From the NCBI RefSeq assembly GCF_023343835.1, contig NC_064443.1, positions 1,612,001 through 1,676,000 of the forward strand: 64,000 nucleotides of DNA. Direction: 5' to 3'. Shown here in pieces: positions 33,901 through 48,900 of the stretch. The DNA comes from Lagopus muta. Lineage: Eukaryota; Chordata; Aves; Galliformes; Phasianidae. The notes beneath the pieces are model-generated. The model did no database searches. It was not told the DNA's origin and was given only the letters and a program-made list of their open reading frames with translations. A program made the translations under genes and the position numbers. Position 1 is the first letter of the stretch; each line of letters opens with the position of its first letter.

Positions 33901-36900
33901 TTACACTCTGAGGGGCAGGAACACCACTGTCACTGCTCTGCTGTGGTGGCAGAAGGGCCACAGACAGCAGTGTGCCAGTGCACACAACACATGTCCCGGT
34001 GCCTCCAGACCCAACTGTCTGCTCCACACATTCCCATGCAGGAGGGACCACCACCCAAACCCCTCATCGCTCAGCACGCCCTGTCCTGCTCTGTTCTAGG
34101 GGACACACAAGCTCCTCCACTCAGGGCTTCTATCCCTCCCTGTGTCGGTTGCACCCCAGGATCTCTGCCCTACCAGGCTGGTAAACCAGGAGGAACCATT
34201 GAGCCCAGGGCCTTCTAGAAACCACAGCCAGAGCACCATCTGGACTGCAGCGAGCCCTGCACATCCCCTGCATGGTGCAGGCGTTCTGCACAGATTCTTG
34301 TGCTCACCCAGCACCTATCCCCCTCCATCCTGCAGCCACCTCTGCACAAAGGCACTACGCAGCCTCCCTGAGCTCCCCATACCTTGGCACTGGGGCCCAT
34401 ATCTGCCCGGTGCACACAGCTCACAGCTGGTCCCGATGAAGGCCTGGCTGCAGTTGCATCGCCCCGAGCCACTGATTTTGTCATCGCAGGTCCCACGGTT
34501 CCCACACGGCGCCTCCAGCCCCCCTGGGCATGCTGTAGATGAGGACCTCCATGAGGCTGTGATGATGTGGGGCTGATGTGCTCTGGGGCAGCACCACTCA
34601 CACAGGGGTGACACACACTGCCACGTATGACACATTTAGTGGCCTGGGACAGCCCATGTCCTTGGGATGGGGCTTGAAGAAGAAGGTTGCTGTGTGTCCA
34701 GGCTGGGCTCTGCTGCCTGGCCTCACTGAGCGGCCAGTAGCTGCTGTGCAGGAAGCACAGAGCCTATAGCCAGCTGTGGCCATGTGCTGGGTGCAGAGGG
34801 ACAAGTGATGCGACTGCCCACGGCCCTCAGCATTCTGTGGCTCACTGGGGCTTTCTCCAAGGAAAGGGAATTCCCTGTTCCAACCTCACCACATTTCCCC
34901 ATCCGTGGATGAGGCTCTCTGCCTGGGCACTGCCTGCCCTGCTACACAGGCACTAGGGATCCATGCACGCTGCCTTACCCTGGCAGTCGCGGCCGTAGTG
35001 GTTCGTGCAGCACTGGGGGACCCACTGGGTGGAAACGCACTTCCTTCTGCAGCCTCGTTTCAGAGGCCCCCTGGAAGAGAAGTGTCTTCTGAAGGGTTCC
35101 CACGGGGAGAAAGACCAGGACGGCCGCAATGGGTGGTTATGGCGAAACAGAAAAGTGTTCCTGAACAGTTGGTTTTCGAAATAGTGGCAGCCCCAGGTTC
35201 CCCCCTGCAGGGAAACAGGCACAACACAGAGTTTGCCACATTGATCGCTGGACACCATGCCCCTTCCACCTCACCTCGACCCTCCCATGCCCCTTGTTCG
35301 CTCCCACAACCAGTAATGGAGGCTCCCTAGTGTGGGGTGGGAGGCAAAGGAACTGTGGGGTGACAGAGCAGCAGTGCGGGAGATGCTCCTGCCAGGACCT
35401 TGTTAACCCCCTCCTTCCCGGCAGCCAGGCAGAGCTCTTTGGCCCCGAGGCCCCCACAAGGCTCCCTGTGCTGCTCCAGGGATGGAGCTGGGTTCATTAC
35501 CCGCTGCCACCCACACAGGGACTGGCCAGACTCCCCAAGCCCATGCTGCTTGTTCCACCCTGCTCCACCAAATGGCATGGCTGAGCCCAGCACACACACG
35601 CGCCTTCGTTATGCTGCTAAAACATGTGGGGGTGTTGTCAGCAACCCTCGGCAGGCTGCCTCAATGCCAAAGGTGAAAGCTTTACCCGTTGCACTGAGCC
35701 AGCAGGGCAGGGCGGCTCGAAGCCACAGGGTCCGCAGCTCTCCATCGATCCCTGTGGAGGGAGAAAGAAACCCCACAGCCACTCTGTGTGGGTTCTGCTT
35801 CTGACAGCGTGGATCCACATCAGCATCACCCCAACTACTCACCTGCAGCTCCACAGAGATGAACTCATCGCAGCGAGATCCCAGATCTGGTGGCTCTAAC
35901 AGCCTGTCGATGCCGTAAGCAATGCCCCCATCAAATTCCATGTGCCTCTGGATGACCACAGCATCACCATTTCCTACCAGAAGCTCTCCCTGCCAAAGGA
36001 AGAAAGCACCTCATGATCCTGGCGCATTCTGCACCCTGTCTGCACCGCCTGGACATCATTCATTCTGGCTGCCACTTCTCAATCACCCCAAGAACTCTTC
36101 ACAACCTCCATGCTCATATCCTTATCCACCCAAATACAGTTTTTCACAGCCACCTCTATTAAGAAATGGTCTATCCAGGTCATGGCAGCAGCAGGTTGAT
36201 GCAGCAAAGGGGCCATCGCTGCATGTATCTGCAGGGCCACATGCCTCTGCCCTCTCCTGCTGGCTGGTCTCTGAGCCTGAGCCCAGCTGCAGCCATTGCA
36301 ATGGGGCATCCCAGAATGTGGGCAGCCCCACTCCATCTTACCCTCCTGCTGGTGTATGAGCATCTGCTGCCCATGGCAAAGTAGGACCAAGCACCACCTT
36401 CACATACCACATGGGTTCTGCTGCAGCTGAACGAGACAGTGGAGCCATGCATGGTCCGTATGGAATTGACCTGGGGCATGTTACCAGCAACAATCTAAGA
36501 AGGAAAATGATCAACACAGAGTCATAGAATGGTTTGGGTTGGAAGGAACCTTTAAGACCATGTAATTCCAGCCCCCTGCTGTAAGCAGGGACACCTCCCT
36601 CTAGCCCAGGTTGCTCACAGCCCCATCCAGCCTGGTCTTGAATGCCAGGAAAGACAGGCAAAACTGACAGTTTGCATTTCAAAAAAGAAGCACTGCCTGC
36701 TGAGGGACAGGGCCAGAAGCCACACTGAAGAGGTGGATGTGGCAGCACACCCTGCTAGTATGGGAGCAATGGCATAATGGTTAGTCCTGTCCTGAGCAGT
36801 AAGCAGGCCTGGCAGGGCTCAGCTTGATGCATCGTCCCCATAGAGAAGAGCTCGTGCGAGCCATGCGCTGGCTGCTGGGAGTGATGTGGCCTCCTTGCAG

Positions 36901-39900
36901 CTTTTGCAGGAAAGGTTCAGCTCAGCCACACTGCACCAGAGGTTTGTGATGGAGTGCTGCACGCACTCAAACAGGGCCTGGTCTTCCCAACACAGCTGGT
37001 ATGCAGCTGATACTCTGCATGTTCTACATGGCAAAATATTGGGCAGGGTCGCTCTGGTGCAGCTATCGGCAGATGTGTGACCTGGGAGGCATTCAGCCTA
37101 CTTGCTGTTATGTTTACCTTTGTGCCTCTGATCATGTGTGCCTTGAGGTAGGAGGCCAGCTTGCCCCGGTGCTCCCTGTGGTACAGCCACTGCTGCCTTT
37201 TCTCTGGGAGGGCATTAAATGCAGCATCTGTAGGCCACAGCATGGTGAAAGGTCTGTGCAGGGGGTTACTGATCAGCGGCAGCAGCTCCGCATCCTGTCC
37301 AAGACAAGAAGGGATATGAAGAAAAAGGCCAAAGTGTTCACAGCAGCTCCCCAGGAGGCATGGCTCACCTTCAGCAACTTGCTATAAATGGTGTACCCAA
37401 AGGTCTCTGCTGCTTCTGTGATGTTCAGCTGCAGAGAGAAGAAAAATTGTCACCAAATACCTCTGGGACTGGAGCTACTGTGCCAGTTTGTCCCCCCAGG
37501 CAGTTAACAATCACAGTAGGTAAACACAATGCATTCATCTCCTCGTGGCTGTGCCATGGATTTGGCCCTGCAAATGCTGGAATGCAGCAGCCACCACTTT
37601 TCTGATTCGTGCAGGTCAGACTGCTGTGGTGGGAACTGGGATGACTTTCACTGTGCTATACAGATAGTGTGTTATTTACTGTAAAATCCAGTGGCTGTGC
37701 ACTGCTAATGCTTGTTTTAGCAGTGCCAGAGAGACACTGGCATGCAGTCTTTGCACTGGAATAGGACTGTGATGGTTTGCACCAAAGATGAGCTTCCTCC
37801 CCACACTCTGTACTGTTTTCTGATCATATTCAGTCCCAAATACCACTGTGCCACAAATGCTTTCACTTCACAAGCCAGACCTGTGTGCTCTGACATCACC
37901 TGCACAGCTTGGAGCAGCAGGGAGCAGCATCCATGGAGCAGGGCTTATTGGGGCAGCAGTGTCAGAGCTGCTGGGAGGACGATCCCAGCCCTGTCTTCAG
38001 CACAGGGGTTTGGGCTTTGGGCTTACCTGTGAGATCGGTGAGGAAATGTTACGGCTCACCAGGTCACTTGGAATGAGGATCTTGTTGATGAAATGGATGA
38101 CCCCATTCACACCGACGATGTCACTCGTGACCACTTTGGCTTCATCATTGAGATAGATACTATTCTGAGAGAGAAGGGACGCAATGAGGTGCTCCCGTGG
38201 GGCACTGCCCTCTGAGCCATCCGTGGGCATTACTTGTTACAACCAGCAGGCCTTCAAAAGACAGCAAAAGTGACGAGCTGTCAAGCGGGACAGGGAAGGG
38301 AAAATGGTGGCAGTGAACTACCTCTTTCTCAGTGATCTTTATTGTGTGGCCAGATAAAGATGTAAGGGACTCCTGGGCTTCCAGGTCACTCAACAGCAAT
38401 TTCTGGCATCCCACCATGTGGTAGCGAAGCAGCTCCTGGAGAAGACCTCTGCTCTTCCACTCCTCAAACTGCAGAGACAAAACAGGAACACTGGGGGCAC
38501 TTTGCCTCTCCAGGGAGGCAAAGACTTAATGAGGGAGACCTGGATTATGCCAAGCCTTTCTGCTTGGCCTGCCCCACTGACTCATTCCTGCAGGAAAGCT
38601 GGCTCCCCCAAAACACAGTGAATGCACACATCCATTCAGGAATGTGGGGAAATTTCAATCAACATTGCAAAGATTGCCTTACTGGAAAACATACAAGTAC
38701 ACTGTCCACGAGCAATTAATGCCCGTGATACACAGTTCTTGGGATTTGTTCCTTTAATGAGAGTGTAGTGCATGGGAAAAAAGCTGGGACTCGAGGTGTG
38801 AAACTGCCCAACAGGACTTAGGGTGGTGGTGTTAGGATCTTCCATCACACCAACACCAAAAAGCTGCTGGTCAAGAACTGTCCTGTTCATGGGGTTGTGG
38901 ATAAGGATCTCTCCTCCCTTAGGTCTCCTCTTCTTGGGACTGGAGGGAAGAAGCCAATGAAAGTGGGATGGCAGGGTATGGGGCATGGGGAAGGAAAAAA
39001 TAATAATCTGTCTTCATAACAGATACTCTAAAGCCTTGCTATTAGCAACCCCTCATAGCCACGGGCAATGAAAGTCATCACACATCACTGATTTGGCAGC
39101 ATCTCTGAGAACTACAAGACAAGGCCTCCAGCAAGCATTTCCTTACAGCAGGACCCATGCCCAGCCCTGCCCAGACTGGGAGCAGAGAGGCTTTCAAACC
39201 TCACACTGATGGAGAATGGATGATGCATTTAATACTCTTGCAACCCCATTGCTTCAAGGCACTGCAATAATTGGAGCTTGCCTATCCTGAGGGTGTCTGG
39301 GATGGGAGGACACTTACAGTTGTAGAGTTTCCTATGAAGTCTGCCCGTGGGATGAAGACAGTGAAAGGCCCTGCACCACTGAGCTCCTTGTTTTTTTCTG
39401 CCTGTGGCAAGGAAGCATTGTGGGACAGCAAACATAGTTCCAGTTAGCAAAACTCTCTATAGAAAATACTAGGTGAAATTGACAGACAAAGGCAAAGCTA
39501 TTTGTCACTGACCAGTATCATCTTAAAGAACACAGATGCATCTTCTATCCTTGCGAGTTCCTTAAACAAAGAGAAACAGCTGGTGTTAGCATAGCTTCTT
39601 CCAACCAGCCAGCACTGTGACCTGCCCCTTCCACTCCAAGTCACTCTTCCACTCTGCTAAGACATCAGTTCTTCTGACACCAGAATCGCCTTGCCTTCCC
39701 ACCCTGTCAGCACTGTGGGCATGGAGGTTACAGAGCAGGCAGTGACCTCTGCCTGACCATTCACATCAGAGATGCTGCAAGATGAAGAGGGCAGGGACTG
39801 CTGAGGATGGAAAGCTGGCAGCTTCTGCAGGGGTTGCTCACGGGGCACCTGAAGCGCTTCATAGAACATCCCTTTTAATCACAGTATGCTGCCACCAGCA

Positions 39901-42900
39901 GTTCTGGGATGCTGTACTGAGTGGCAAACAGAAGCTTAGAAAGGCAACCTCCTCTACACTACACAGTAGCGCAGGAGCACAAAACTGAGCCACTCTCTTT
40001 TCTCCCATCTCTGTGTGGGCATGATAACTGATCATCTCTGATAGCTTTTCATTTGCTTCTACCAGAAAGGTCACCAGTTCTTCCAAGCACAGCCGCTGAG
40101 TTGGCAACAGAGCTGGAGAGAATCCTGACCATGCCTCCCTCTAGCCTGCATCCCACATGCTGCTATTGCCAACCAGGGACAACTGCCTTGACCCTACAGA
40201 CTGAGAGAAGTGGATTTCCCAGGGAAAGAGTTGCTTGTCACAGTTAGAAAACATGACACAATTGGAGGCATGGCCACAGCTGCCAACAGAACAGCAAAGG
40301 TGTCCACACTGCAGCTCCCTCTGGAGCAAAGTTGCTTTACTGCGATTGCAACCCCAAGTCAGAACCCCAGATCTACCTTCCCTCCTACACCATGCACACA
40401 CAGTGATACTCACACAGACCTGCAGCTTGTGCTTGGAGGGAGGTTTGCTGTGGGGCAGGAGGCTTGAACACAAAAGATGCTGTGCATGTTTCTCACCTGA
40501 TAGACTTTACCACGGCAGGTGAAGCCATCTCCAATGCTGTGCCAAGAGCAGGAGCAGTTCCGAGTGCCAGGGCCTGTGTATTTGCAGAGCCCAAAGGGAC
40601 TACAGCCTCCATTGTTCTAGCAAGAGAAGTGAAAGGCTTACACTTCAAATTTTGAGCACATTCCACACAAAATGGATGCAGAGAAACAGGCCCACATGCC
40701 TTCCACTCTGTCACTCTTTCACTCTTCCTGCACTGCTTGTCCCAAAAGAGGGACACCCCATCCTAGTGCCACGTGGCTGAGATACTTGCAGGTCATTGTG
40801 AGAAGCAATAGAAACCACAGACACTGTGAGATTCCTTATGTGTGTAAGAAGGCAAGACAGCTGGCTCCAAACAAACAGGTTAACCCCATCTTTGCTTTTA
40901 ATTGTTGGGTAAAGAAGTGCTTCAAGGCTGTGACCCTTACCCCGGTAATAGGAAAATGCAGACAAACCTGTTCACATAAGTTGATGGGGTTGCACTGTCT
41001 CACACCATCCCCACTGTAACCAGGAAGACAGTTACAGGCAACCTGGAGGGAAAACAATGCTTGGTCTGAAACTTGGACCCAACAAAGAAAACACACAATG
41101 GCTGAATGGATGGAAAACATGTGCTGTAACATCTGTCCCACACTCCATTCCTTCATGAAGAAAGTCATGTTTGTGTCAACAACCATAACCTGACTCTACC
41201 TCCAACCATAACCTGACACCACCTCCAACCATAACCTGACACTACCTCCAACCTCTGGTCAACAGAAAGCATCTGCTTTTGAGGAAACAGCAGGCTCTTC
41301 ATGTCCTGCCCAGGCAACTGTTGTTTGTGGAAGGCAATAAGTACAACGTTGGCATTGCCATGGGAAGGACAGCCTTTTGGAGAATGACACATCTGTGACA
41401 ACTTCCACAGTATCTCTGCCCTGACATCCATCTTATTACTCACCTTCCCTGGGCCTGTTTTAACACACTCTGCGTTGATGTGGCAATCCCCGCTGCTTTC
41501 AAGACAAAGATCAATTTCTGCAGCAAAACAATAAGGCCACGTTATTGCTGAGGGCTGCTCAAGGCAGCTGGGAACTGGCAATCCAAAGAGGTAAAGCAAC
41601 AGGGAGGACCTTCCCAGCTTTGGAAATACCCTCATGGCAAAGCAACTTACAAAAGCAAAGGAACAGGCAAGAAGTGTGAGTTTGACTCTTGCCACACATG
41701 GGTCTCTAAGTTGTGATAAATTTGCCCCCTGAGAATGCCATGTCCATCTGAGCATGCTTGGAATGATAGAAGAGGGCTGGACTCTCCTGCAGCTCCAGCC
41801 TCACCTCAGAGCACCACAGAACGCTGGCCAGCCAGTGATACAGGTGCAGAGGGCAGCCAGGGCTCTCTGCACATCTCTGGGTGGCACTGTGTCAGGGCAG
41901 CAGTGACCACATCACTCCTCAGGACCTGGGAAAATTCTGAGCACATCCCTGCAGGTACGTATGTAAGTGCATAGAAATGTGTGCATGCACCCCAGCAAAA
42001 GGCAGAAATGGTTGAATCAAGGTCAGCCACTAATTACTGACTCTGAAATAATGTCTGCATGAACAGACAGAAAGAACAGCCAAGTTATTTGGTGTTTTGA
42101 CCTGAAACGTTAATGCTTTTTGCCTGAAATTCCCTTTTGCATGAGCCATGTCTTGCCACCATCACCAACACACGAACTGAGCACTCACCCCTGCAGAGTG
42201 TCCCATCGCCAGCATAGCCCTCCTTACAGACACAGGTTCTCTCTCCTGGGGACACTTTAGTACACACAGCATGTATGGAGCAGCCACCGTGGTCAATAGT
42301 GCATGGATCTATTTCTGTGATTGCAAACAAAAGCAGCAGAACCAACTTAGAGCATCTAGGGAAGATAAACAGGGTCAGGATGATCGTTCATCTTAACAAA
42401 AATCAGATCGTCTTATTTAAATCCTTTTCTTTCTCAATGAAACTTTAAAGGCAGGGGATTCACCTGGGTCTGAGAGGGCAGTTCAGAAGTCATGCTGAGC
42501 TCAAACAAACCCCACACCGGACTAAGAAGTCTTTCCACAGTGTTTGCATACAGATGACCAATGATTAGTCCAGCAAAAAATCCTTTCCTGCACACTGCAC
42601 ATGCATTTTCACTTTTTCCTTTCAGCCATTTTCAAAAAAGGACAATGCTGAAAATCAACTAGGACATCTACCAATGTTTTGATTTCTCTGCTACAATATT
42701 ACTCTGAGCTACAACATTACTGCTCTTGTCTCTCATTTGACACAGTCAGATACATGCAGCTCTAGAGCAGTTCCCTGAAATCCTACTTCATTTTGGCACA
42801 GATGCTGCACTGCTTCTACCTGATTTCAGCATGGCCAACAAATATGAGGAGTGTGACATTTTAAGGAATCAAAGCATTCATATTACAGGGATTGTTGGCC

Positions 42901-45900
42901 GAAACCACTATAGCTTTGTCACTGTTGCTGTTATACCTGAACGAGTACAATCCATTCACATACATTTCTGTCCATAAGAAGTAAGAACTGCCCTGCTACA
43001 CCTGCCTTTTTGTCTCTCTCTTGCAAAACCTTTGTATGTGTGTAGACTCTACAGATGTTTGCAAACCTTAAACCTTGGCCATGTTTGACATACCTGTGCA
43101 ATGCGTCCCATTCCCTGTGTATCCAGCAGAGCAGAAGCACATAGGTGGGGAATCTGCGGAGGCATTCAGGCAGCTGAAACAAGATGGAGAAAAATAATCA
43201 CTGAGTACATCTTCTGATTTGCTTGGTCAGTGGAAGAGAAGAGGCCAACCCCGAGTTCACTACAGCCTCCCTTCAGGTAGTTATAGAGAGCAGTAAGGTC
43301 TCCCCTGAGCCTCCTCTCAAAAGGTCTTGCAGACCCCAAGACCTAAGAAGAGCATTTGAAGAAGAGACCCACCGTCGTGGCAGCGTGGCAGAGGTTTGCA
43401 CAAAACAAAGGCTGCCTAACAGCTGCACTGCTCATAGAACACAGAGCCTCCTGTCTGTATCTTGGCCCCTTCCTCTCTGCCCCAGCTACGCAGTGCTCAT
43501 TATGCTTATGGAGAGGCACTGGAGTGCTCCAGCAGGTGGGGGGTGATAGCTGGTTGGCAATAGCTACTTTGGGACCCTGTAACCATCTGGCTGCATCCAG
43601 AAATGAGCCTGTGGCCTTGGACAGTCACACAAAGATCTGGAACAAAGCTCCTGGGCAGCACTGCTGGGTTTCATACGTCAGCAAGGAGCCAAACAAGTCA
43701 GCAGATCTCCACAGGTGCTTTGCTCATCTATCAGACTGCAGGGAGGACAATAATCTGGTACATGCCCAAAGAGAACCCTCTGCTCACTGGGGCCTGAATG
43801 ACATCTGTTGTCACTCAGACCTAATGCCTAAATTCTGGGGCAGGTCTGACAGAGGCTCCCATAACCACCTGGGACCACTGCAGAAGCAGGACAAGGAGCT
43901 GGCACCTGGGCACAGGCTTCACCCCCTGCCCAGACACATACTTGGTGCCATGCAGGTGGCTGTGTCTCAGTGCCACAAAATCAGAGAGCAGGTAATGGAT
44001 GGAGAAGGCAGCAAGAGCTCCTTTGAAACCCATCAGCCCACAGGATTTTTTTGTGGGGACCAGAGAGACAGAGGGGGCTTGTCAGCAGCTTGCTTTGCTG
44101 CACGACTAAGGACAGGCTTGGAGCTGCTCAGAGTCTCTGCTTTCTCTCATCCGCACGCATGGAATCTGTTTGGAAAGATTTTATATTCAAATAAAACCTT
44201 AAGGGAAAGTGGATGGGGCTTAGCACCAAAAAGACTGAAGAATGAAAAAGCCATTTATGCACCACAAAAGAGCAGAAACTGTCTCCAAACCCTCTGAGAT
44301 GCCTGACACACAGAATCAGTCTTCTGTAAAGCATATCCAAGCACAAAATGACCCAGTCCTGTGGCTGTACTTACTTAGCCATCTGATGGCAAGTGCTATT
44401 GCATAAATCCATCTCAATTCCTGCAAGAGAAAACACAAACGTGACGTGGCATTTCCAGTACAGCACTCGCTGAGGATGTTTCTGCCATCTACAGCAAAGC
44501 TCCTTCCAAACATTCTCCCTGCCATGCTCACGCCCTGATTGGTGATGGGGCCTCAAAACTGCTAGGAATGAAGCAAGGACTGAAATCTTGTTATTCCTTT
44601 GGATTTGCTCCATTCAAAGTAAAACATGGTTTTCTTTTGTGTTTTACATTTGGATTAAAAGGACAGCTCCACTCAGTTTCCATTTCTAAATGTTCCCTAA
44701 ACATTTGATGTCACTACACACTCGAGCTTTGGGTGAAATCCTTTAAAATCCCCCTATCCCTGTGATAATCATGATCCCAAATCCCAGAACAACCATCTTT
44801 GTCATACCACTACCACACAGTGACAGATTTGCTGAGAGCTGTAGACCATAGGCTGAGCTCACCTAAACCAATGAGCCCGTGAGCAATCCAGCAGACACAG
44901 TGAGGCACTTTGGAAGTTTCAAATCAAGCACTGCCACTTTATTAGGCAAGTAACAGGAGTCATAGCCAACCCAGAACAAATAACATTAAGGCTTATGTGC
45001 TGCTGGGGAAGTCACACCACAGATGTGCAAGCATGAATTAGCACAGCCTAACAAACCTTCTGGGGGATGCAAGCACACACAACTGTGGTCACCTTGTTCA
45101 GCCAACACAGAATTGCTCTAGCAGCTAAAGAGAATTACTCTGATTTCTCTGTCAAAACAGTGATGTTACACCACCAGACCCACCACATTCACGTACTTTC
45201 TTGGCAGCTTGGGCCCTTCCACCCAGGTAAGCAATCACAGCTCCCGTCGCCTTGCAGTCCATCGTTGCATATGCCATTGTCACAAGCACATTCTGTGGGG
45301 TAAGAATAGATGATCATCATTACCAAACCAACCAGGTCTCAAAAGCAGAATCTCACTGCCATTTCAGTGTCTGCTCTATTCCTAATCCAATGCCTCTAGC
45401 TGCCATATAGAAAATGCTACAGGAGCATTGGCTTTTGTTCCTTCACTGTCAGATCCCAGTGACCAGGAGCAGACCAGCTCTACTCCCTGCAGTTTGGGAA
45501 GCAGCAGGATGAGCAGCAGAGCAGTGGTTACTCCTTCAAGGATGAAAATGGGGCCACAAGTGGCTGATCACGAGCACTCATTCCCACAACCCTTCCTTGT
45601 CGGGCCACCAGCTGTGGGCCTGTTGTGCGGGTTGTGGGCCCGCTTTTCTCCCCTTGCGAGCAGAACATGAGTTGCAAAATAACTATTGCTGTCACCTGAT
45701 TTGCAGTCAGCTCCATAGCGGCCCACTTCACACATTTCACAAGCAGTGCCGTGGAAACCTTCCAGGCATTGGCACTCCCCGCTGCCCTCGATGCCGTCCA
45801 GGCATTCCCCGTTCCCGGAGCACCACCGGCCTGGCTTTCCTGGGCACATCTCACACATGTGTCCGTAGTAGCCGGGGCAGCAGACAGACTTCTGGGAACC

Positions 45901-48900
45901 AACAAAAGCAGGTTGGGGTGAGCTGTCTGATGCAGCACAGATGTAGCATGTCCCCCAGGCTCGTGGCTTTATTGAGGAAGACACTCTGCTCCTCAACGCA
46001 ACAGACGTCACTTGTGCCAACACATGAGAACAGCAGCTGTATGCAGGTAGGGTGGAATGACCCCCCCAGAATGGGGCTCTCAGCTGGCCAGACCACATGT
46101 AAAGGATGTATATGGCTGCTTGAGCAATGCTGGTCATTTGGTGACACAAACATTCAGCCCCATGCCCATCCAGCTCATCTCCTGCCTGCATTCCCTGCGT
46201 CCCATCAGTGTGAGACTGTGTTGAGCAGAAAGAGGTTCTGACAGAGAGTGCTTCGGTTCTGAAGCCTCATTTCACTGCTTTCTCTCTGCATTCACCCACA
46301 GAGGGAGGCAACCACGATGGGACCTAGTTGGGAAATAGAAGTGAAGAGAAACATAATCCAGGGGAGAGGCAGAAGTGCCCAGAGGGGGCTGGGATGACTG
46401 AAGCTCTGGCTGTGGGCACAGTATTACCAACTGCCTCTGTCCCTTCCCAATTTTCCACTCCCACCAAACTTCCCAGGGAGTTGTTTCAGCAACCAAGAGA
46501 GGGGTCAAATTCACACAGGCCTTTCTTTTTACCATTTCCTCTTCAGGAATTTTCTCCCCATCTATGTTTTCACAGAACTGGTGAGGGCACAGTAACAGGG
46601 AAACCTGTTCCTCACTTTGGCTCCAATTACTCATTGGTTGTTCAGAAGGGCACAAGCACAAGTCAAATACCACCAGTCATGCCTCATTTCCTTAGGAAAT
46701 CTGACTATAAACATTCAACTCCTTCTCTTCCTCTACAGCAAAACCCAAGGTAACAATGAAAGAGCAGCAGACCACAGTCCCTCACTGCACAGACATTTCC
46801 GTTAGTCTTTTCCTCCGGTGCCCTCTATCTCCAGGATGGAGAGCAATGCCCAGACAAACCTGTCTCAGCTGTGCAGTGGCACACGTTCAGCCAGGATGTC
46901 AGTCCAGCACAGGCTGTTTCCACAGCTGTGTTTCTAATGCCCTACTTGCTTTTATTTGAAAACCAAACATTTTTTTCTTACCAGAGAAACTTTTGCACAG
47001 ATGAAATGGCAACCAATGTCCCCAGAGCGCAGATTACAGCGAGGGAGATTCTTGCTTCCTGGAAATTCCTGCCAATATAATTAACATAGATACATATAGC
47101 AAACATTGCAATAGACAGACTGTATCCATTCTGGTGCATACAGCAGCGCTCCTGCTTAACAGAGGAATGAAGCTTTTTACCCTCCAAGAACAGCCCTAAA
47201 ATCTGGATACCGTGGGCTGACAGCAGTGAGCCATCTCTGGGCCTGGTGTGAGCTTGCCCACACGGCCTGCCTCGTTACCTGACAGATCTGTGGTATGCAT
47301 GTCAACATGAATAACTGAGAAAAAGTGGTTGGCAAATTTTTGGCATAGAGTAATGAAGCCTAAAAATAATCAGATGTGGCATTTCACAGCCAGCAGAAAG
47401 ATGAAACGGTGATTGTGTTCCTCTCTGAGTGTTTGTCACTCACTCACAAACAAGCTGCAGGTTCAACCAGCCAATCTCCACGAACACATCCACAGCCTAG
47501 GAAACTGCTATTGGCACACCTGTCCTTGGAGATAACATCCAAAGAGGAAGAGATCAAAAAAGAAATCTGATTGTCGTCCCTACCAGGGGAAACTCTCCAC
47601 TGCTGCTTTGAAATAGTCCTGAAATTCAGGCAAAGGCCCAGTGCCACCCCTGTAAGGAGTCTCACAGTTCACATTTGTGTTTTTTCCTGCATAAAACTCC
47701 CTTGGTTTCTGCTTTCTCTTTCAAACTTTGCTAATTAACAAGCCACGGAGGACTCAAGGACAGAACTTTTCAGGTAATAAGATGACATCCGTAGAGTTAT
47801 AAAAGGACATCAAAGCACTATCAGCAAGCAGCCTGTGAGATGCCACATGAACTCACCACAAGAACTGATCCTGGAGGACACTTGATCCCCTTCTCACATT
47901 TGCCGCACCTTGACTAGGGCACAGAGAACAGGACAAGTCACATGTGTGCCCTCTGCCCGTGTAGCACCAAGACACCTGGACTACAAATGGTGCTGTACAG
48001 GCTGCTGGCCGGGACAAAGATGCTTTCATCTCCATGACTCAAAACACTGAAAGAAGAAAAATCACAGTGCCGGTCCCCCTGCTCCTGGCTGCTGTCAAAG
48101 GCTCCACACAAGGTCTTATTTCTGCACTCTGGCAGTGAGACTGTACCACTGAACAAAGCTGAAAAGATAATACATCATCCCCCTCCCGACCCTCTCAGCT
48201 GAGGTAGGACTGTCTGCAACCTGAGGTTCCCGCATGCAGTTCTGCCTCATCTGACCCTACAATCTTCAGATGGCCAAAAGCCACAAGATAGACAGAGGTT
48301 GGACTTTGGTCGTGACTCCTATGCATTTTGTAGGGGAACTTGCAGCCAGCAAACTGGAAATCATCATTACCCTTTGTATAGTGGTGGTATTGGCAGTGCA
48401 ACGATTCTTCTGTATCTGGAGGACCTGTGAAACCCCGATTAAAATGCCATTCCTCGTCTCAAAGACTTTTCCATCCAAAGGAATATTATTGACAAACTTC
48501 TGCAAAGGAAAAGGAAAGGACTGAGATGATAACCTTCAACTCTTTTGCATGGATTGCTTGATGACTGACAGACAGCCACAGTCTGGAAATGTAAGAGTAT
48601 CCAAAACAGATATGGGGGCATGAGAAGCAGAAGAGCCTTCCCTCCTTACCTGGGTGCTGTTTTGATAAAACATTAACCAGTAGGAGAGCCCTAACATGCT
48701 GTTCTTATGGACTCCACTTCTCAAATCTGTCGGCAAGAGTTTCTCTCCCAGTACAGTGTGGAACTGCACTGTCTCATTGTCCTAAATCCACAAAACAAAA
48801 GAAAATGAAATAAAAAAACAGACTTCCTAGACTACCGTTCAGTCAAAGGTCTGGAAGAGTTAATAAGCATTCTCTAGAGCTAATTAAGTCCACAGGGCAT

